Shown one piece after another: positions 44,015-54,360 of a stretch of 64,000 bases of DNA. The stretch lies in assembly GCA_037953625.1 (NCBI GenBank), contig CM075655.1, forward strand, positions 83,851,501 to 83,915,500, written 5' to 3'. The notes beneath the pieces were generated by a model, which saw only the letters and a list, made by a program, of their open reading frames with translations, searched no databases and was not told the DNA's origin. The DNA is from Crotalaria pallida. Taxonomy: Eukaryota; Streptophyta; Magnoliopsida; Fabales; Fabaceae. Position 1 is the first letter of the stretch; each line of letters opens with the position of its first letter. The translations under genes and the position numbers were made by a program.

Positions 44015-44180
44015 GGTGACTAAGTTCTGGAAAAAGAGAACGTTATTCCACAATTGACTAAAAACTCTTATTTAAATATATCTATTTATCTATTCTAAGA
44101 CTTGACACTATTACTTGATTACTCGCTGGGTGAGTAATCAATAGGAGTTGTGAGTCCAAACTCCAGGGCCGAGGGAAACT

Positions 44181-44192
44181 GCTCTGATACCA
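44181..44192 (-). other. Primer binding site of element D (tRNA-iMet)
   Basis: TGGTATCAGAGC on the minus strand, four bases after the 5' LTR end at 44197. Confidence 0.93.
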
Positions 44193-44196
44193 TAAA

Positions 44197-44468
44197 TGTA
44201 ACATCCTCACTTTTAGTAGTTAATTTTTAGTTTTTATTAAAATCAGAGTTTGAAAATTCTTTTTAACTTTTGATTTCCTTTGAAAAGATTTACGAAAATC
44301 TGGCAGAGTTTCCTCTGTTTTTCGGACTTCCCAAAAATTCTCTTCTTAAAACCTGTCAGTCCAGAATTATTTAAAAACATAAACATAACAGATTAAAACC
44401 AGTTCAGATCCTAACGCCCGATCAGTACCAATCTCAGGGCATATAACTACACATATTATAAATTACAA
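44197..44468 (-). mobile_element. Element D 5' LTR remnant (272 bp)
   Basis: Matches 38265-38536 with a few changes and stops abruptly at a TTACAA. Plus-strand LTR G begins at once, marking a deletion junction. Confidence 0.93.
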
Positions 44469-45485
44469 GCAATTCCGCCATACGTTCTGAGAACATATTA
44501 TTTAGTGTTCTGGGAACACAAGGATATTTGTTGATAGATATCTATATGATGATTGGAAGCCTCGGATTTGTGGATAGAAATCATTCATCATGCCACTTGC
44601 ATTTAAAGAGTAATAAACACGAAAATGGGTGTGCTCATATGTTTATGCATATTCTATCTGTCTATGATTATTTGTGATTGATATTTTAGTCTCATTTTAT
44701 TATGTATATGTGTGATGCTTACTCTCGTGCCCTTGTTAGGTGATGGCCAGATACCTAGCTTGCATCGAGATCTGATCCATCCCTAGTGGTATTTGAACTT
44801 ACGAGGAGCACCGGGTCACCTTTGAGGGTGAGGTGGAGTTTACTCTCTATCACCCTAACCCTTTGGCTAGGGTGCGACCTCGTAGGTTTAGGATCCCTAT
44901 TATATATACTATGCATGTTCCACTCTTGTATACTTATAGAGGACCACCCCTAGGTCGACCTGTACGGAGATTTCACAGCTTTCGTTTTAGAGCTGCCACT
45001 CGTTCCCATCCCTCTGCTTCGAGGATTTTCACTGAGGAGACTCCCTCTCCTAGCCCGACAGGTGCCGATAGGTCTGTTCCTATTACAGACCCTAGACCCA
45101 GTGGTAGGGTCCTTACCCCGTCGGACGAGGTCGAGCAGGATCCTGTGGAGGACGAGAAGGAGGTACCAGTCGAGCCGGTTCCCAGGACTCGTAGTGGAGT
45201 TAGTGGTTCCTAAGGGCGAGCATAGTATAGATAGTTTGGATCCTAGGATAGGGTTGTAGCTGCTGTGGACCAGTTGGGAGCTTTGGAGGATCAGTTGACC
45301 TGCTCTGAGACGTCTATTTTTGGAGTTGTATCATATTGTATATATTTTAAGATGTCTTAGAGTTGAGATCATTTCAGTTATAGTTTTTCTGTACTTTCAG
45401 TTTATGGACTTGATATTTTGGACTCATGCTACTCTTGGATTATGATGATGTACTGATGAGAATCTTTTTATCTTACTATTCATAT
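44469..45485 (+). mobile_element. LTR fragment G (B/C-type, truncated both ends)
   Basis: Begins in a palindrome field like B's (ACGTTCTGAGAAC, GTGTTCTGGGAACAC), then aligns with the end of B3's intron (about 48890-49140) and C's exon. Acceptor CCCTTGTTAG at 44730-44739. No PBS or proper LTR end follows. Confidence 0.8.
44743..45213 (+). pseudogene. LTR-exon ORF, diverged copy in G (two nonsense codons)
   Basis: Starts MARYLACIEI three bases after a splice-acceptor-like AG plus GTG, as in C. TGA codons fall at about residues 11 and 18; both are one transition from a sense codon. The remaining 127 codons from EFTLYHPNPL are open, with RIPIIYTMHVP and EETPSPSP and an acidic PSDEVEQDPVED segment like C's. 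Around 44850-44920 the nucleotide changes relative to C are mostly at third positions. Confidence 0.65.
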
Positions 45486-46204
45486 ATTGTTGGGTCACCG
45501 GCAAATATACCGAGTCATCAAGTAATATAGTCAGTAAGACCAGTTATCGTTCCCACGAGGATTGCAAATTTTTTTCTAATTTCTTTCACCTAATTGAGAT
45601 TACTATGTGAAACTGGTATTGGTTTTGAGAACAATTAGAGGAAGAGTTGAATAATAAAAAAGAAAATAAAACAAGAAGAAAACAATTATGGAAAATGTTA
45701 GGAACGTGGTTTAATTGTAGGATCAGGTTATTAATTATGAAAATCTGTTTTCCATTAAATCAACAACTTCATAAACAATAAAAGCTAGATCCCTCATGGC
45801 TGTTACGTTTCTTACTAAACTTTACCTCTTAATCCCTTAAGTGAGTTTTAGTTTATGAAAGTTATACAATTACTCAAAAGTATTCCTACGAGTTGAATAG
45901 TTATATTATTTGATTGAAAGGTCTAATCTAAATCCTAATCTTCCAATTAAGGTTTAGATTACCCAAGAAAAACATAAAGTAGCTAATTCTATGAATTGTA
46001 ATTAAAACGCAGCCAAACAATTGATTTAAAAGGAAAAACATTAATTCATAAATAAATAGCCCAATTAAGATCCATAACCCTATTCCTAACAAGAGGTTTA
46101 GTTACACATAATGGGAGAAGAAATACAAGAATGGGAAATATTCATTATCATAGACAATAAAGAATTTACCCCCAAGAGATCTTCAATCATCAAGTGGATC
46201 CCTC
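45486..46204. mobile_element. Unassigned repeat L, left part
   Basis: Opens TGTTGGGTCACCGGC and continues with an AT-rich stretch without ORFs. The opening resembles the start of a dispersed plant LTR repeat that I cannot name with certainty. The solo LTR B3 splits it at CCCTC (46200-46204). Confidence 0.4.
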
Positions 46205-46634
46205 TGTAACACCCCTAATTTTCGTCTCCCAAATAACCAAGAAATTAATTATAACAATTATTTTATAATTGATTTATATTGGTTTGGAAAGTTTTAGTTT
46301 TTGTACATTATGTGTTCTTATTTATAAAAATATGGGATATATTTTATATGATTATTTTGTACAAAAATATGAATATTGTAATTTAGTCCTTGGGTGGGGA
46401 CCTAATTGCAATAATAAAAAGGTTTTGAAGAAAGAGTAATTAAATTATTAATTTTTGAATTTTATCAGTATGTAACCGGTTAGAAGGGCTTTGTAACCGG
46501 TTACACGATGAACTCAGAAAACTGGGTTAGTGCGTTTGATGAGTAATCACGCGTTTTAACCCAGAATTCGCCACGAATCCCACTCGATTCATAGTGGGAG
46601 ACGCGTGTCGCCATGCATGATAGGCCAATTTCAC

Positions 46635-46641
46635 TATAAAA
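46635..46641 (+). promoter_or_regulatory. Putative TATA box of B-family LTR
   Basis: TATAAAA about 430 bp into the LTR and 130 bp after the U3 TAACCGGTTA pair. Inferred promoter. Confidence 0.55.
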
Positions 46642-47140
46642 GTTGGAATTCAGATCAAAATCAAGGTTTTGGTGAGTGTTAGTTGGGAAATCCTCTGTTC
46701 TAGGGTTCTTATTTCGTTTGGCTATATTCTTCTTCTGTGTAAGGAGTGGGACTTTGAGTGATACACGAACACGAAGCTTACATCTAGAGCTTCGTGTTGA
46801 TATAAAATTTGTAAGCTAAAAGTGTGTGTAGAAGAAGGAATCAATCCCTGAAGATGAAGGTTGAAAACTGGTTCAGTGTTATTCTTGTTTCTGGAAGCTA
46901 GGTTTGAGCTCTTATTTTGGTAAGCTCCTGCTATTCCTCGGTCTCAAATCTTTCCTAATCTCTTTAGCATTTTGCAGAGATTAAGTCCTAACTATTTTCC
47001 CCAATTCTTAATTGGGTTTTGCATGTCAATTTCCCTGGTTTTGGTACCCTGTCCAACTCTATCTGCATATAGTGGATTTAATGGAGATCTATGTTGGGGC
47101 CTTTCTCTCTGCAATGTTTTGGATCAAGCACGAACCTAAG

Positions 47141-49137
47141 GTAAGGGGGAAGCTTACTATTTTCTAGAATGAGAATAAATTGTGGTAGAATATAGGTTGA
47201 GTCACCAAGAGACTCAAAGGGCATAAGTTAAAATGGTTAAATGGCTTGGAGGCCAATTTGAGCTCAATTGTTGTTTTGAGCAATGTTATCTGGATGCATG
47301 CAAGCTATGTTGATGTTGATTTCATGACTTAATTGGATATTATGTGAATTGATGCATTAAGTTGTGAAATATGTGCAATTATGTGCAATTTGAGTATCTA
47401 AATTGAATGCATGTACTTTGAATTTTGTTTCAGTGATGAAACATGTTTGTTTAAGGTATATGAACCCTGTTGAATGATGAAAAGTGGTTAGATTTGAGAA
47501 TTAAAGAAAATGATGTGTTAAAACCCTTATTTTGAAGGACTGACTGCATAATCTAACCGGTTACTCGATATTCGTAACCGGTTAGACACTTCAGAATTTC
47601 AAAAGAAAATCATTTTATAAAACAGTTCTGAAGTTTCACTAATTTTACTCAAATCTATACCTTAAATTCACTGGAAAGAATCTGAAATTGAGGTGACAAC
47701 ACTCTCTTGGTTTAGATTTAAGGATAAGGGGTTTATACCTTAATTCAATGAAATAATTTCAAGAGGAAATTATGCACAAATGAAATGGGATTATGACTTA
47801 GATCTTTTGAATGGTATTATTTGTTGAACTTGAGGTATTCTTTTGTGCTATAGACCTTGTTAGTGGATTGAGTAGAGAATTCAAGAAAAGATTTATTGAA
47901 AATCAATGGTTTTGTATCCAGGTCTGTAATTCTAACCGGTTAGGTGATGAGGTAACCGGTTAGTACCTGAATCTTAAAAATAAAAGTTAAGTTTTTAAGT
48001 AATGATTTTTAATACCAATGGTTATATTCTCTCAATCCAGGTCTATGAGCATATGTTAAATTTAAATTCAAAGGTGAATTTTATGAGTAAAGCCATACCT
48101 CAAAATATCATTCAGAAGTTGTGTTTTCTAAGTCATAATAATGGAATTAATGGAAAGACCAACCTTAGTAATTATGTATGCAATGCATGCATAGAGAAAA
48201 GTAATGAAATAGGTTGGCAAGGATGGTTTGTGATGTTCGGGGTACTTGACCCTGTACTCTAGGAGTACTAAACTGATGCAACCTACTTGATGACACATTC
48301 TGGGAATGTGGCCATTGTCTGGGACATGGTTTCTTGGAGACGTTCTGGGAACGTGATGCACACTCTAGGAGTGGTGCTTGATTTTATTCCAAGTATGGTT
48401 TGCGATACGTTCTGGGAACGTATGTGAGTGTTCTGGGAACACATTGGTATAATAATAGAATTAAACATAAAAACCAACCTTAATGATTGTGCATCCATAT
48501 AGAATGGAAGTTTGGTTGGTAGGAACGTTTATCCTATTCTGGGAATATGAGGAGGGTACTCCGAGAGTACCAAATTATAACCTACTTGATGACACATTAT
48601 AGATATGTGGCCAGTGTCTGGGACCTGGTTTTATACGTTCTGGGAACGTATGTTAGTGTTCTGGGAACACATTGATATGCAACCTACTTGATGACACATT
48701 ATAGATATGTGGCCAGTGTCCGGGACCTGGTTTTTATGCGTTCTGGGAACGTATGCATTCTGGGAACGTGGTGCACACTCTGGGAGTGGTGCTTATTATT
48801 CCAAGTATGGTTTGCTACACGTTCTGGGAACGTGGTGCACACTCTGGGAGTGATGCGTATTATCCAAGTATGGTTCGACATTACGTTCTGGGAACGAATG
48901 TCGGTGTTCCGGGAACACAAGGGTGTATTGGATGGACGTCCAAGATGGACTTTTAGAGGCCTCAGTTGTGGAAGGAAATCATGCATCATGCCACCTGCAT
49001 TGCAAGAATTATTACGATTAACCGGGTGTGCTCATATGGTTATGCATCATGATTTGCTACATGTTGACTTGTGGATGTTAGTTTTATTCTCATTTGATTA
49101 TGCGAATATGTATAGCTAACCCCCATGCCCTTATTAG
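47141..49137 (+). other. Putative LTR intron, B family (1997 bp)
   Basis: Donor CTAAG/GTAAGGGGGAAG and acceptor CCCTTATTAG. The same pair exists in the B 3' LTR. Inside lie two TAACCGGTTA pairs and the ACGTTCTGGGAACGT field. Predicted from motifs and from equivalents in C, D, E and H. Confidence 0.5.
48240..48920. repeat. Field of ACGTTCTGGGAACGT imperfect palindromes
   Basis: More than a dozen variants of ACGTTCTGGGAACGT, TGTTCTGGGAACACA, CACTCTGGGAGTG and similar, in which the arms change together but the central TCTGGGA or similar is kept. The arm sequence co-varies, which preserves the dyad. Confidence 0.85.
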
Positions 49138-49629
49138 GTGTTGATCGTGCATCTAGCTTGCACAAGAATCTGTAAAGGGAGATGTCTCTTAGGTGCATGC
49201 AGAGTGTAGAGAGTGTGGGTTGGGAACCCGTTGTGCAGATATCGAGGATCCGACCAGAAGGATGTTTGGACAAAGGACCAGTGACCAGCTCTATAACATT
49301 TCTATTTTTAATAGAACTTATATGATACATATTTTGGAAAAAGGTATCATAAGAGGAATTCAGTTTCATAATTATACTTATTTGGTATTAATGGACTTGT
49401 TACACTTGATATATTTTGGGGGTTTAATATGATGATTTTACTATGTTTCCGCAAACTCTGATTTTGTTAGTCAACCTCATTACTAATCAAGTGTTTGTGA
49501 AAAGGAATTTTCAAGGGAAGGGAAAATTATTATTTTCAGATCTTTTTCCAACGATAACAAGTCCAAGTTTTCATAAACTTTTTACTTTTCTTATAAAGTA
49601 AGATGATATACAAGGAGTGTTACACCCTC

Positions 49630-49860
49630 CAACAATGTTGATCTTCAATCCTTGTGCCTTGCCTCCTTGCTCTCAATATGATTCTCTAGCCTCTCTTTCC
49701 AATCCTAATTTTGTATCCTATCATGTCAAGCTAGAGCCAAGCGCTTACGCTCGAACAAGCAACTTTCACATCGTTATCCGTGCCAGACGTACAAAACGTC
49801 TCTTTCAATCGCTGTCTGTCACTATCAGATAAATGTTGTCCTTTTCAAGTCACTATTGGT
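49630..49860. other. Right part of repeat L, boundary with H unclear
   Basis: AT-rich to mixed DNA after the solo LTR. GTTGATCTTCAATCC echoes GATCTTCAATCATC before the solo LTR. I see no gene. Confidence 0.35.
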
Positions 49861-51036
49861 GGCTTCCTCAAGAAGCCAATGAATCATAGCCACATGTTCC
49901 TAAAGCTTCCCAAAGAAGCTTCTCACCAGGACCACACATTTATTTCAAAAGAGAAATAAAAAGTAAGGCCAAGAGCAACACACTAACATACGTAATACAC
50001 CTCTTCTTCGTCTACTCCATTTTTCTCTAGGATTCCAGTAACAAACACCATTTTCACCATCTTTACTCACAGACTACACTCTCACTCTCTTCTTTCACTA
50101 AGCCTCCACCATTTCTAAGAACCAAGGATCTTTCCCTCGTCTCCCTCTTAAGCTTCCAGTTTTCCTCGTCATTTCTAGGGCTCTGTTAAGGTGTCACCAA
50201 GGGTTCAAGGGACTACGGGTTAAGGAGTTTGAACGCGAAGAACAAGGCTCAAACTTACAGTACTTCCTTATCTCTCACGGTTTTGAGGTAAGGAGTGGGT
50301 GTTACCTTAGCTTAGGTTTGGGTTTCTAGTATGCTTATAGTGAGTACTAAGAATGGGTGTTAGATTAGGATATTGAACCGTAGGATAGTGGATATAGAAT
50401 ATTAATGGAGGACGAAGATTAATAAAAATAACCCAGGAAAGTGAAAGTCAAGTATGTGTATGTTTGGATTATGTTGCTGCATAAATGTGAGTAAAATGTG
50501 ATGACTGTTTATTCATGTTTGCTACTGTTCGATTAGCATGTGTGCCGACCATAGGTGGCCGAAATGGTTAACGGGGGTAGAAATGCTAGGGAAAAGATTA
50601 AATAAGGAATAATAACTAAAGAACAGAAATTATAACAAGAAGACGAGTGAAATGGTAAACAGGGAAATGAGCCGAGAGAATTCAAGAGTGAATGTATATA
50701 AGTAAAAGAATAAGTAAAGAATAATGGTTGTGTGAGACGGGTCATAGAAGACGCACGTTGGACGTGTGCATTGATCGCGTAAGACACAGTTGATGTGTTC
50801 CTGTGCAGTTGTAAGACGCACATCACGTACGCGGGGGTGTGCGCAGTAATGACTCAAACAAGATTCCGAGTAACGGAATCGGTTAGGACGTGCTCCTGGT
50901 CATAGAAGACGCACGTTAGACATGTGCATTGATCACGTAAGTCGCACGAGATGCGCAGCTGTATGATGCGCATCACGTACGCGGGGGTGCGCGCAATGAT
51001 TGACGCTCCATAACGCCAATAAAGAAGTCGGATGGA
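49861..51036 (+). mobile_element. LTR H, left part (Tekay type)
   Basis: It is related to the E LTR only in architecture. It has a leader-like stretch and donor TTGAG/GTAAGGAGTGGG (GT at 50288). The rest is intron-like with diverged tandem units (about 50745-51000: GACGCACGTTGGACG, ACGTACGCGGGGG). Element E splits it after ATGGA (51032-51036). The left boundary is not resolved. Confidence 0.6.
50745..51000. repeat. Diverged tandem units in LTR H
   Basis: Two to three units of roughly 120 bp with GAAGACGCACGTT, ATTGATC and ACGTACGCGGGGGTG words. A further unit lies beyond E at 60929-61040. Confidence 0.75.
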
Positions 51037-51651
51037 TGTAACATCCTAAACTTTATTTTAAATGAAATTATTAAATAAAAACCTAAGAAAAATTGGAATA
51101 ATGACTTAATGAATTTTGGTAGATAGGTGAGTGGTGATTATAAGTCCTAGGGGTTGTATAGAAGGCAGTTGTGGCTTCGGACAAAGTCATATAAGCGAAA
51201 TCGGGAGTTAAATCGGCGTTTTAGATGTTAGAAATCGACCGAAAAGAGAAAATTAGAAATTTATTATAGGATGCTAAGAAAATAAATTCCACCGTTGGAT
51301 ATGAAGTTTATGGGGTGAAGAAGCTTATCTAAAAATTTGGACCCGATCCGACGGTTAACGAAAACGTTACGGCGAATCGAAGGTTGAAGACCTTGTTTCT
51401 CGCCCAGGCGCACCAGCCATGCGCCCAGGCGGGTGCACTGTTCATACGTGCACCAGACAGTGAAAAACCCGCCCAGGCGAGCCCCCTATTGGCCCAGGCG
51501 CGTCCAAGACGCACCAGCCAAGCTCAGTCAGATGCCTGACCCGTGCTCGAGTGCGAGCGCGCAGACCAGAATAAATCTGGTGCGTCGATTCTGGCTTGGT
51601 GGCTAAGTTTTCAATTTAAGCCACACAATTTTTGGTGGCTTCAAAGTTGAT

Positions 51652-51658
51652 TATAAGG
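51652..51658 (+). promoter_or_regulatory. TATA-like box of element E LTR
   Basis: TATAAGG, after the U3 repeated words and ahead of the donor motif. Positional inference. Confidence 0.45.
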
Positions 51659-52229
51659 CAACAAAATCACCTCATTCTTTCATACAACATCTCCAACACA
51701 AAGCCATCACCTTCATCAACTTTCCCTCAACTCCAAGACCATTTTCATCATCATTCCATCATAAACACTTGATTCTTGGGCACCTCAACCCAAAATCAAA
51801 CACACCCATCAAGCCTTGCACCATGGATTTTGATTGAAAGCTTCATTCCTTCTTCTCCCTTGGCTCACACGACTTGCACCCTCTCTTCCTTCTTCTTGGT
51901 TTTTCAATTTCCACCATTGTTGGGGTAAGAAAGGCTTCATACCATGATATTGATTTCCTTTCCATCCCAACTTTCCTTAGTTCATAGAAATTATGTTTAA
52001 AACCTTAGAGTTCTTGTACTCATGGTTATGTAGGGATTTTGTTTCATGCCTTCCAACCCAAACCAAGGCAAGGACAAGGATTACTCATCTTGTGCTCTCT
52101 CAAATAGGATTGTATACCATCATTTCATCATTTCCTTATTGAGGTGGCAAGCTAGGCTTAGGAAATTCAAGTTTCCAAGATTTTGAGCTAGGGCTCACTA
52201 AGGTTCTATTTACTTCTTGCTAATTTAAG

Positions 52230-53206
52230 GTAAGGAGTGGGTTATAGTGAGTATTACCGTACTCTTGGGTTTAGTTTACAATATGCATATAATGGGTACT
52301 AAGAGTTATGTGTTAGTTTAGGTTGATATGATATAGAATAATTGTTAAAAAATAGAATTTATGACTTAGGGAAATTATTTTTGATGTTGATATGTCCCAT
52401 CTTGATATTTGGTAATTGTTGATGATTTGAATGCTTGACTTGTGAAATGACTGAGATATTATGTTGATTAGAATTCAAGGCAAAGAATGACAATAATGAA
52501 TAAAGTAAATAATAATGGAAAGTGCAGTGGAATTGAGGATCGGTGCATTGATAGACTAGGTGCCCCTGCCGGGTGTACCAAAGTCCTAAGGGCCAAGTGC
52601 TCAACCAGGCTAAAATCCCATTAGGTACAAATTCCCTGTTAGGCATCAATGCACCAAGACTCAATTTGCTGCCGGACTAAAAGATCTAAAATGTGTTGAG
52701 AATGTGAAAAGTGAATGAATTCAAATAACTGAATGTAATTGAATTGTGGAAATTATGTGATAGCATAGCCTAACAGGTGAAGCCTTTTGGGTGAGAAAGT
52801 CCTGGTTGAGCGAGAGACCCTTGGGTGTACCAAATGCCTGGCAGGAGCGTTAAAATTCCTAGTGATGCAAACCGGTTGTAACCGGGAGTGTCGTACAGAC
52901 GTGGTAAGACGTTATCGCGCTGTGGGTGCGAACGCAGTAAAGACGTGACTGGAACGCACTGAATGAGAAATGTGATTATAAATGATGAAAAGATAATAAA
53001 GGGCATTATGAGATTAATGCATGAGTATAAAGAGATAAAATTGACTTGAGAAACTAATGAATACTTGAAAATGAATTATGATACATTGACTCTTATTTTG
53101 CTGTGATTGAACTGCTATATGTGTGTGGCTTAGTGATACATTATGTCTTAATTGGAAACTGCCTCCCCATTTTATGTGTAATACTCACTCCTTACTATCT
53201 CCACAG
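52230..53206 (+). other. Putative LTR intron of element E (977 bp)
   Basis: Donor TTAAG/GTAAGGAGTGGG; acceptor with a branch-like ACTCAC followed by CTCCACAG. The exon that follows (53207-53271) has the same length as that in H (61419-61483), and in one frame both encode an acidic peptide with AEQ and SPS. The same pair lies at 59447 and 60423 in the 3' LTR. Confidence 0.5.
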
Positions 53207-53710
53207 GTACTGAGGAAGAGTTTGCACCCGATCAGGCCGAGCAGGAGTACTCTCCCTCACAGGGAGAGTAGGTCACTTTTAGCTATGTAGGACATGGGAA
53301 TGTCCTGGGCCCAGCAATCTGATGTGAATCATTTTGTTGTATATATAATGTAAATAGCTTTTTGGGGGCCCAGGACGACTCCTTTTGGGAAGGGGTCTTA
53401 TTTTGGGGAAAAACTGTTTTCCAAAACTTGTTTATATTCCGCTTAACTCTGATGTTTTAAACTTGCTTTTCTGATGCGTGCACGAAGTTGCACAAGCTGT
53501 GATATATGTATATAGCCTTGCTGGCTTCTGGAATTTGGAAATGTTATTGTTTATTAGGTTGCAGGAAAACCAGAAATTTTAGGAAAGTCCTAAAAACAAA
53601 CAAAACTCCGTCCGTTTGACGGGTGATTTTTATAAATTAAAAAGAAAATTTTAAATTCACTATTTTAATTAAGGGTATAATAGGGTAAATAAACTTAGGT
53701 GTTACATTTA

Positions 53711-53722
53711 TGGTATCAGAGC
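53711..53722 (+). other. Primer binding site of element E (tRNA-iMet)
   Basis: TGGTATCAGAGC, four bases after the LTR end. Confidence 0.95.
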
Positions 53723-53883
53723 AGTTTCCCTCGGCCTTTGGAGTTATGAGCTACTCCAGTGATTACTCACCGAGCGAGTGATCGATAATTATAGTTTAGA
53801 GTCTAGAGTTTATTGATATTATGTTTATACTATTAATTATGCTATTAAGCATTAACTGTCGGCCTTGTGCATGACTAAACAGA

Positions 53884-54360
53884 ATGGCTGGTAGACGGAT
53901 CGATAATGATGGGATCCGAGTTATTCTGGAGCAGATGGCACAGATGCAACAGAATCAGGGGAATAACATCGCAGCAGCAGCTGCAGCAGCAGCGACAGCA
54001 ACAGCGGCTGCAATGATTCCTCGACCCGCAGCTCCAGTTGCTATTGATTGGTTGGCGCGGTTCAGAAAGAACGATCCGCAGAAGTTCGAAGGTGGGTTCA
54101 ATCCCGATGGGGCACAGCTATGGTTGCAAGAGATCGAGAAGATTCTTAATACTATGGCACCACCGGAGGAACAGAAGGTTCTGCTAGCACAGTACATGCT
54201 GACTAGTGAAGCGGAACACTGGTGGCAACAAATGCGGAGGGGATTGGAGGCGAACAATCAGGCGATCAAATGGGATTTGTTCAAGAATCGTTTTCTGGGC
54301 AAATACTTTCCTGAAGATGTTCGTAGAGAGAAGGAGATAACTTTTCTGCAGCTCGTGTAA
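53884..54360 (+). pseudogene. gag: Element E gag, first part (ends at nonsense TAA)
   Basis: MAGRRIDNDGIRVILEQM, an Ala-rich run, then DWLARFRKNDPQKFEGGFN, HWWQQMRRGLE and FLGKYFPEDVRREKEITFLQL. The TAA at 54358-54360 falls where K has a Gln codon (LVQG), so it is a CAA to TAA change. The frame continues unchanged afterwards. Confidence 0.92.

Larger units (their letters stand above)
38265..44468 (-). mobile_element. Element D: gag-only Tekay-like element with truncated 5' LTR
   Basis: 3' LTR 38265-41186 (2922 bp), interior 41187-44196, PBS 44181-44192, and 5' LTR from 44197 cut at 44468 after 272 bp. The interior has gag but no recognisable protease, RT, RNase H or integrase. Candidate left TSD TCACA (38260-38264) cannot be confirmed because the right end is lost. 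Confidence 0.9.
46205..49624 (+). mobile_element. Solo LTR of family B (B3, 3420 bp)
   Basis: Complete LTR from TGTAACACCCC to GGAGTGTTACA with direct repeats CCCTC at 46200-46204 and 49625-49629 and no interior, PBS or PPT. It supplies the full unbroken LTR structure: TAACCGGTTA pairs at 46473-46505, 47554-47586 and 47933-47963; TATAAAA at 46635; donor AAG/GTAAGG at 47141; palindrome field 48290-48920; acceptor AG at 49136-49137. Solo LTRs arise by recombination between the two LTRs of one element. Confidence 0.95.
51037..53706 (+). mobile_element. Element E 5' LTR (2670 bp)
   Basis: TGTAACATCC to GGTGTTACA. U3 has four CGCCCAGGCG-type words (51400-51500) in the place where other families have perfect palindromes. 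TATAAGG at 51652. Donor at 52230, acceptor at 53205-53206, then a short exon whose frame closes SPSQGE and TAG. Confidence 0.95.

Noticed and set aside
45486..46204. Possible host promoter or gene fragment
   Set aside because: No ORF or exon-like signal; the opening TGTTGGGTCACCGGC looks like a dispersed repeat.
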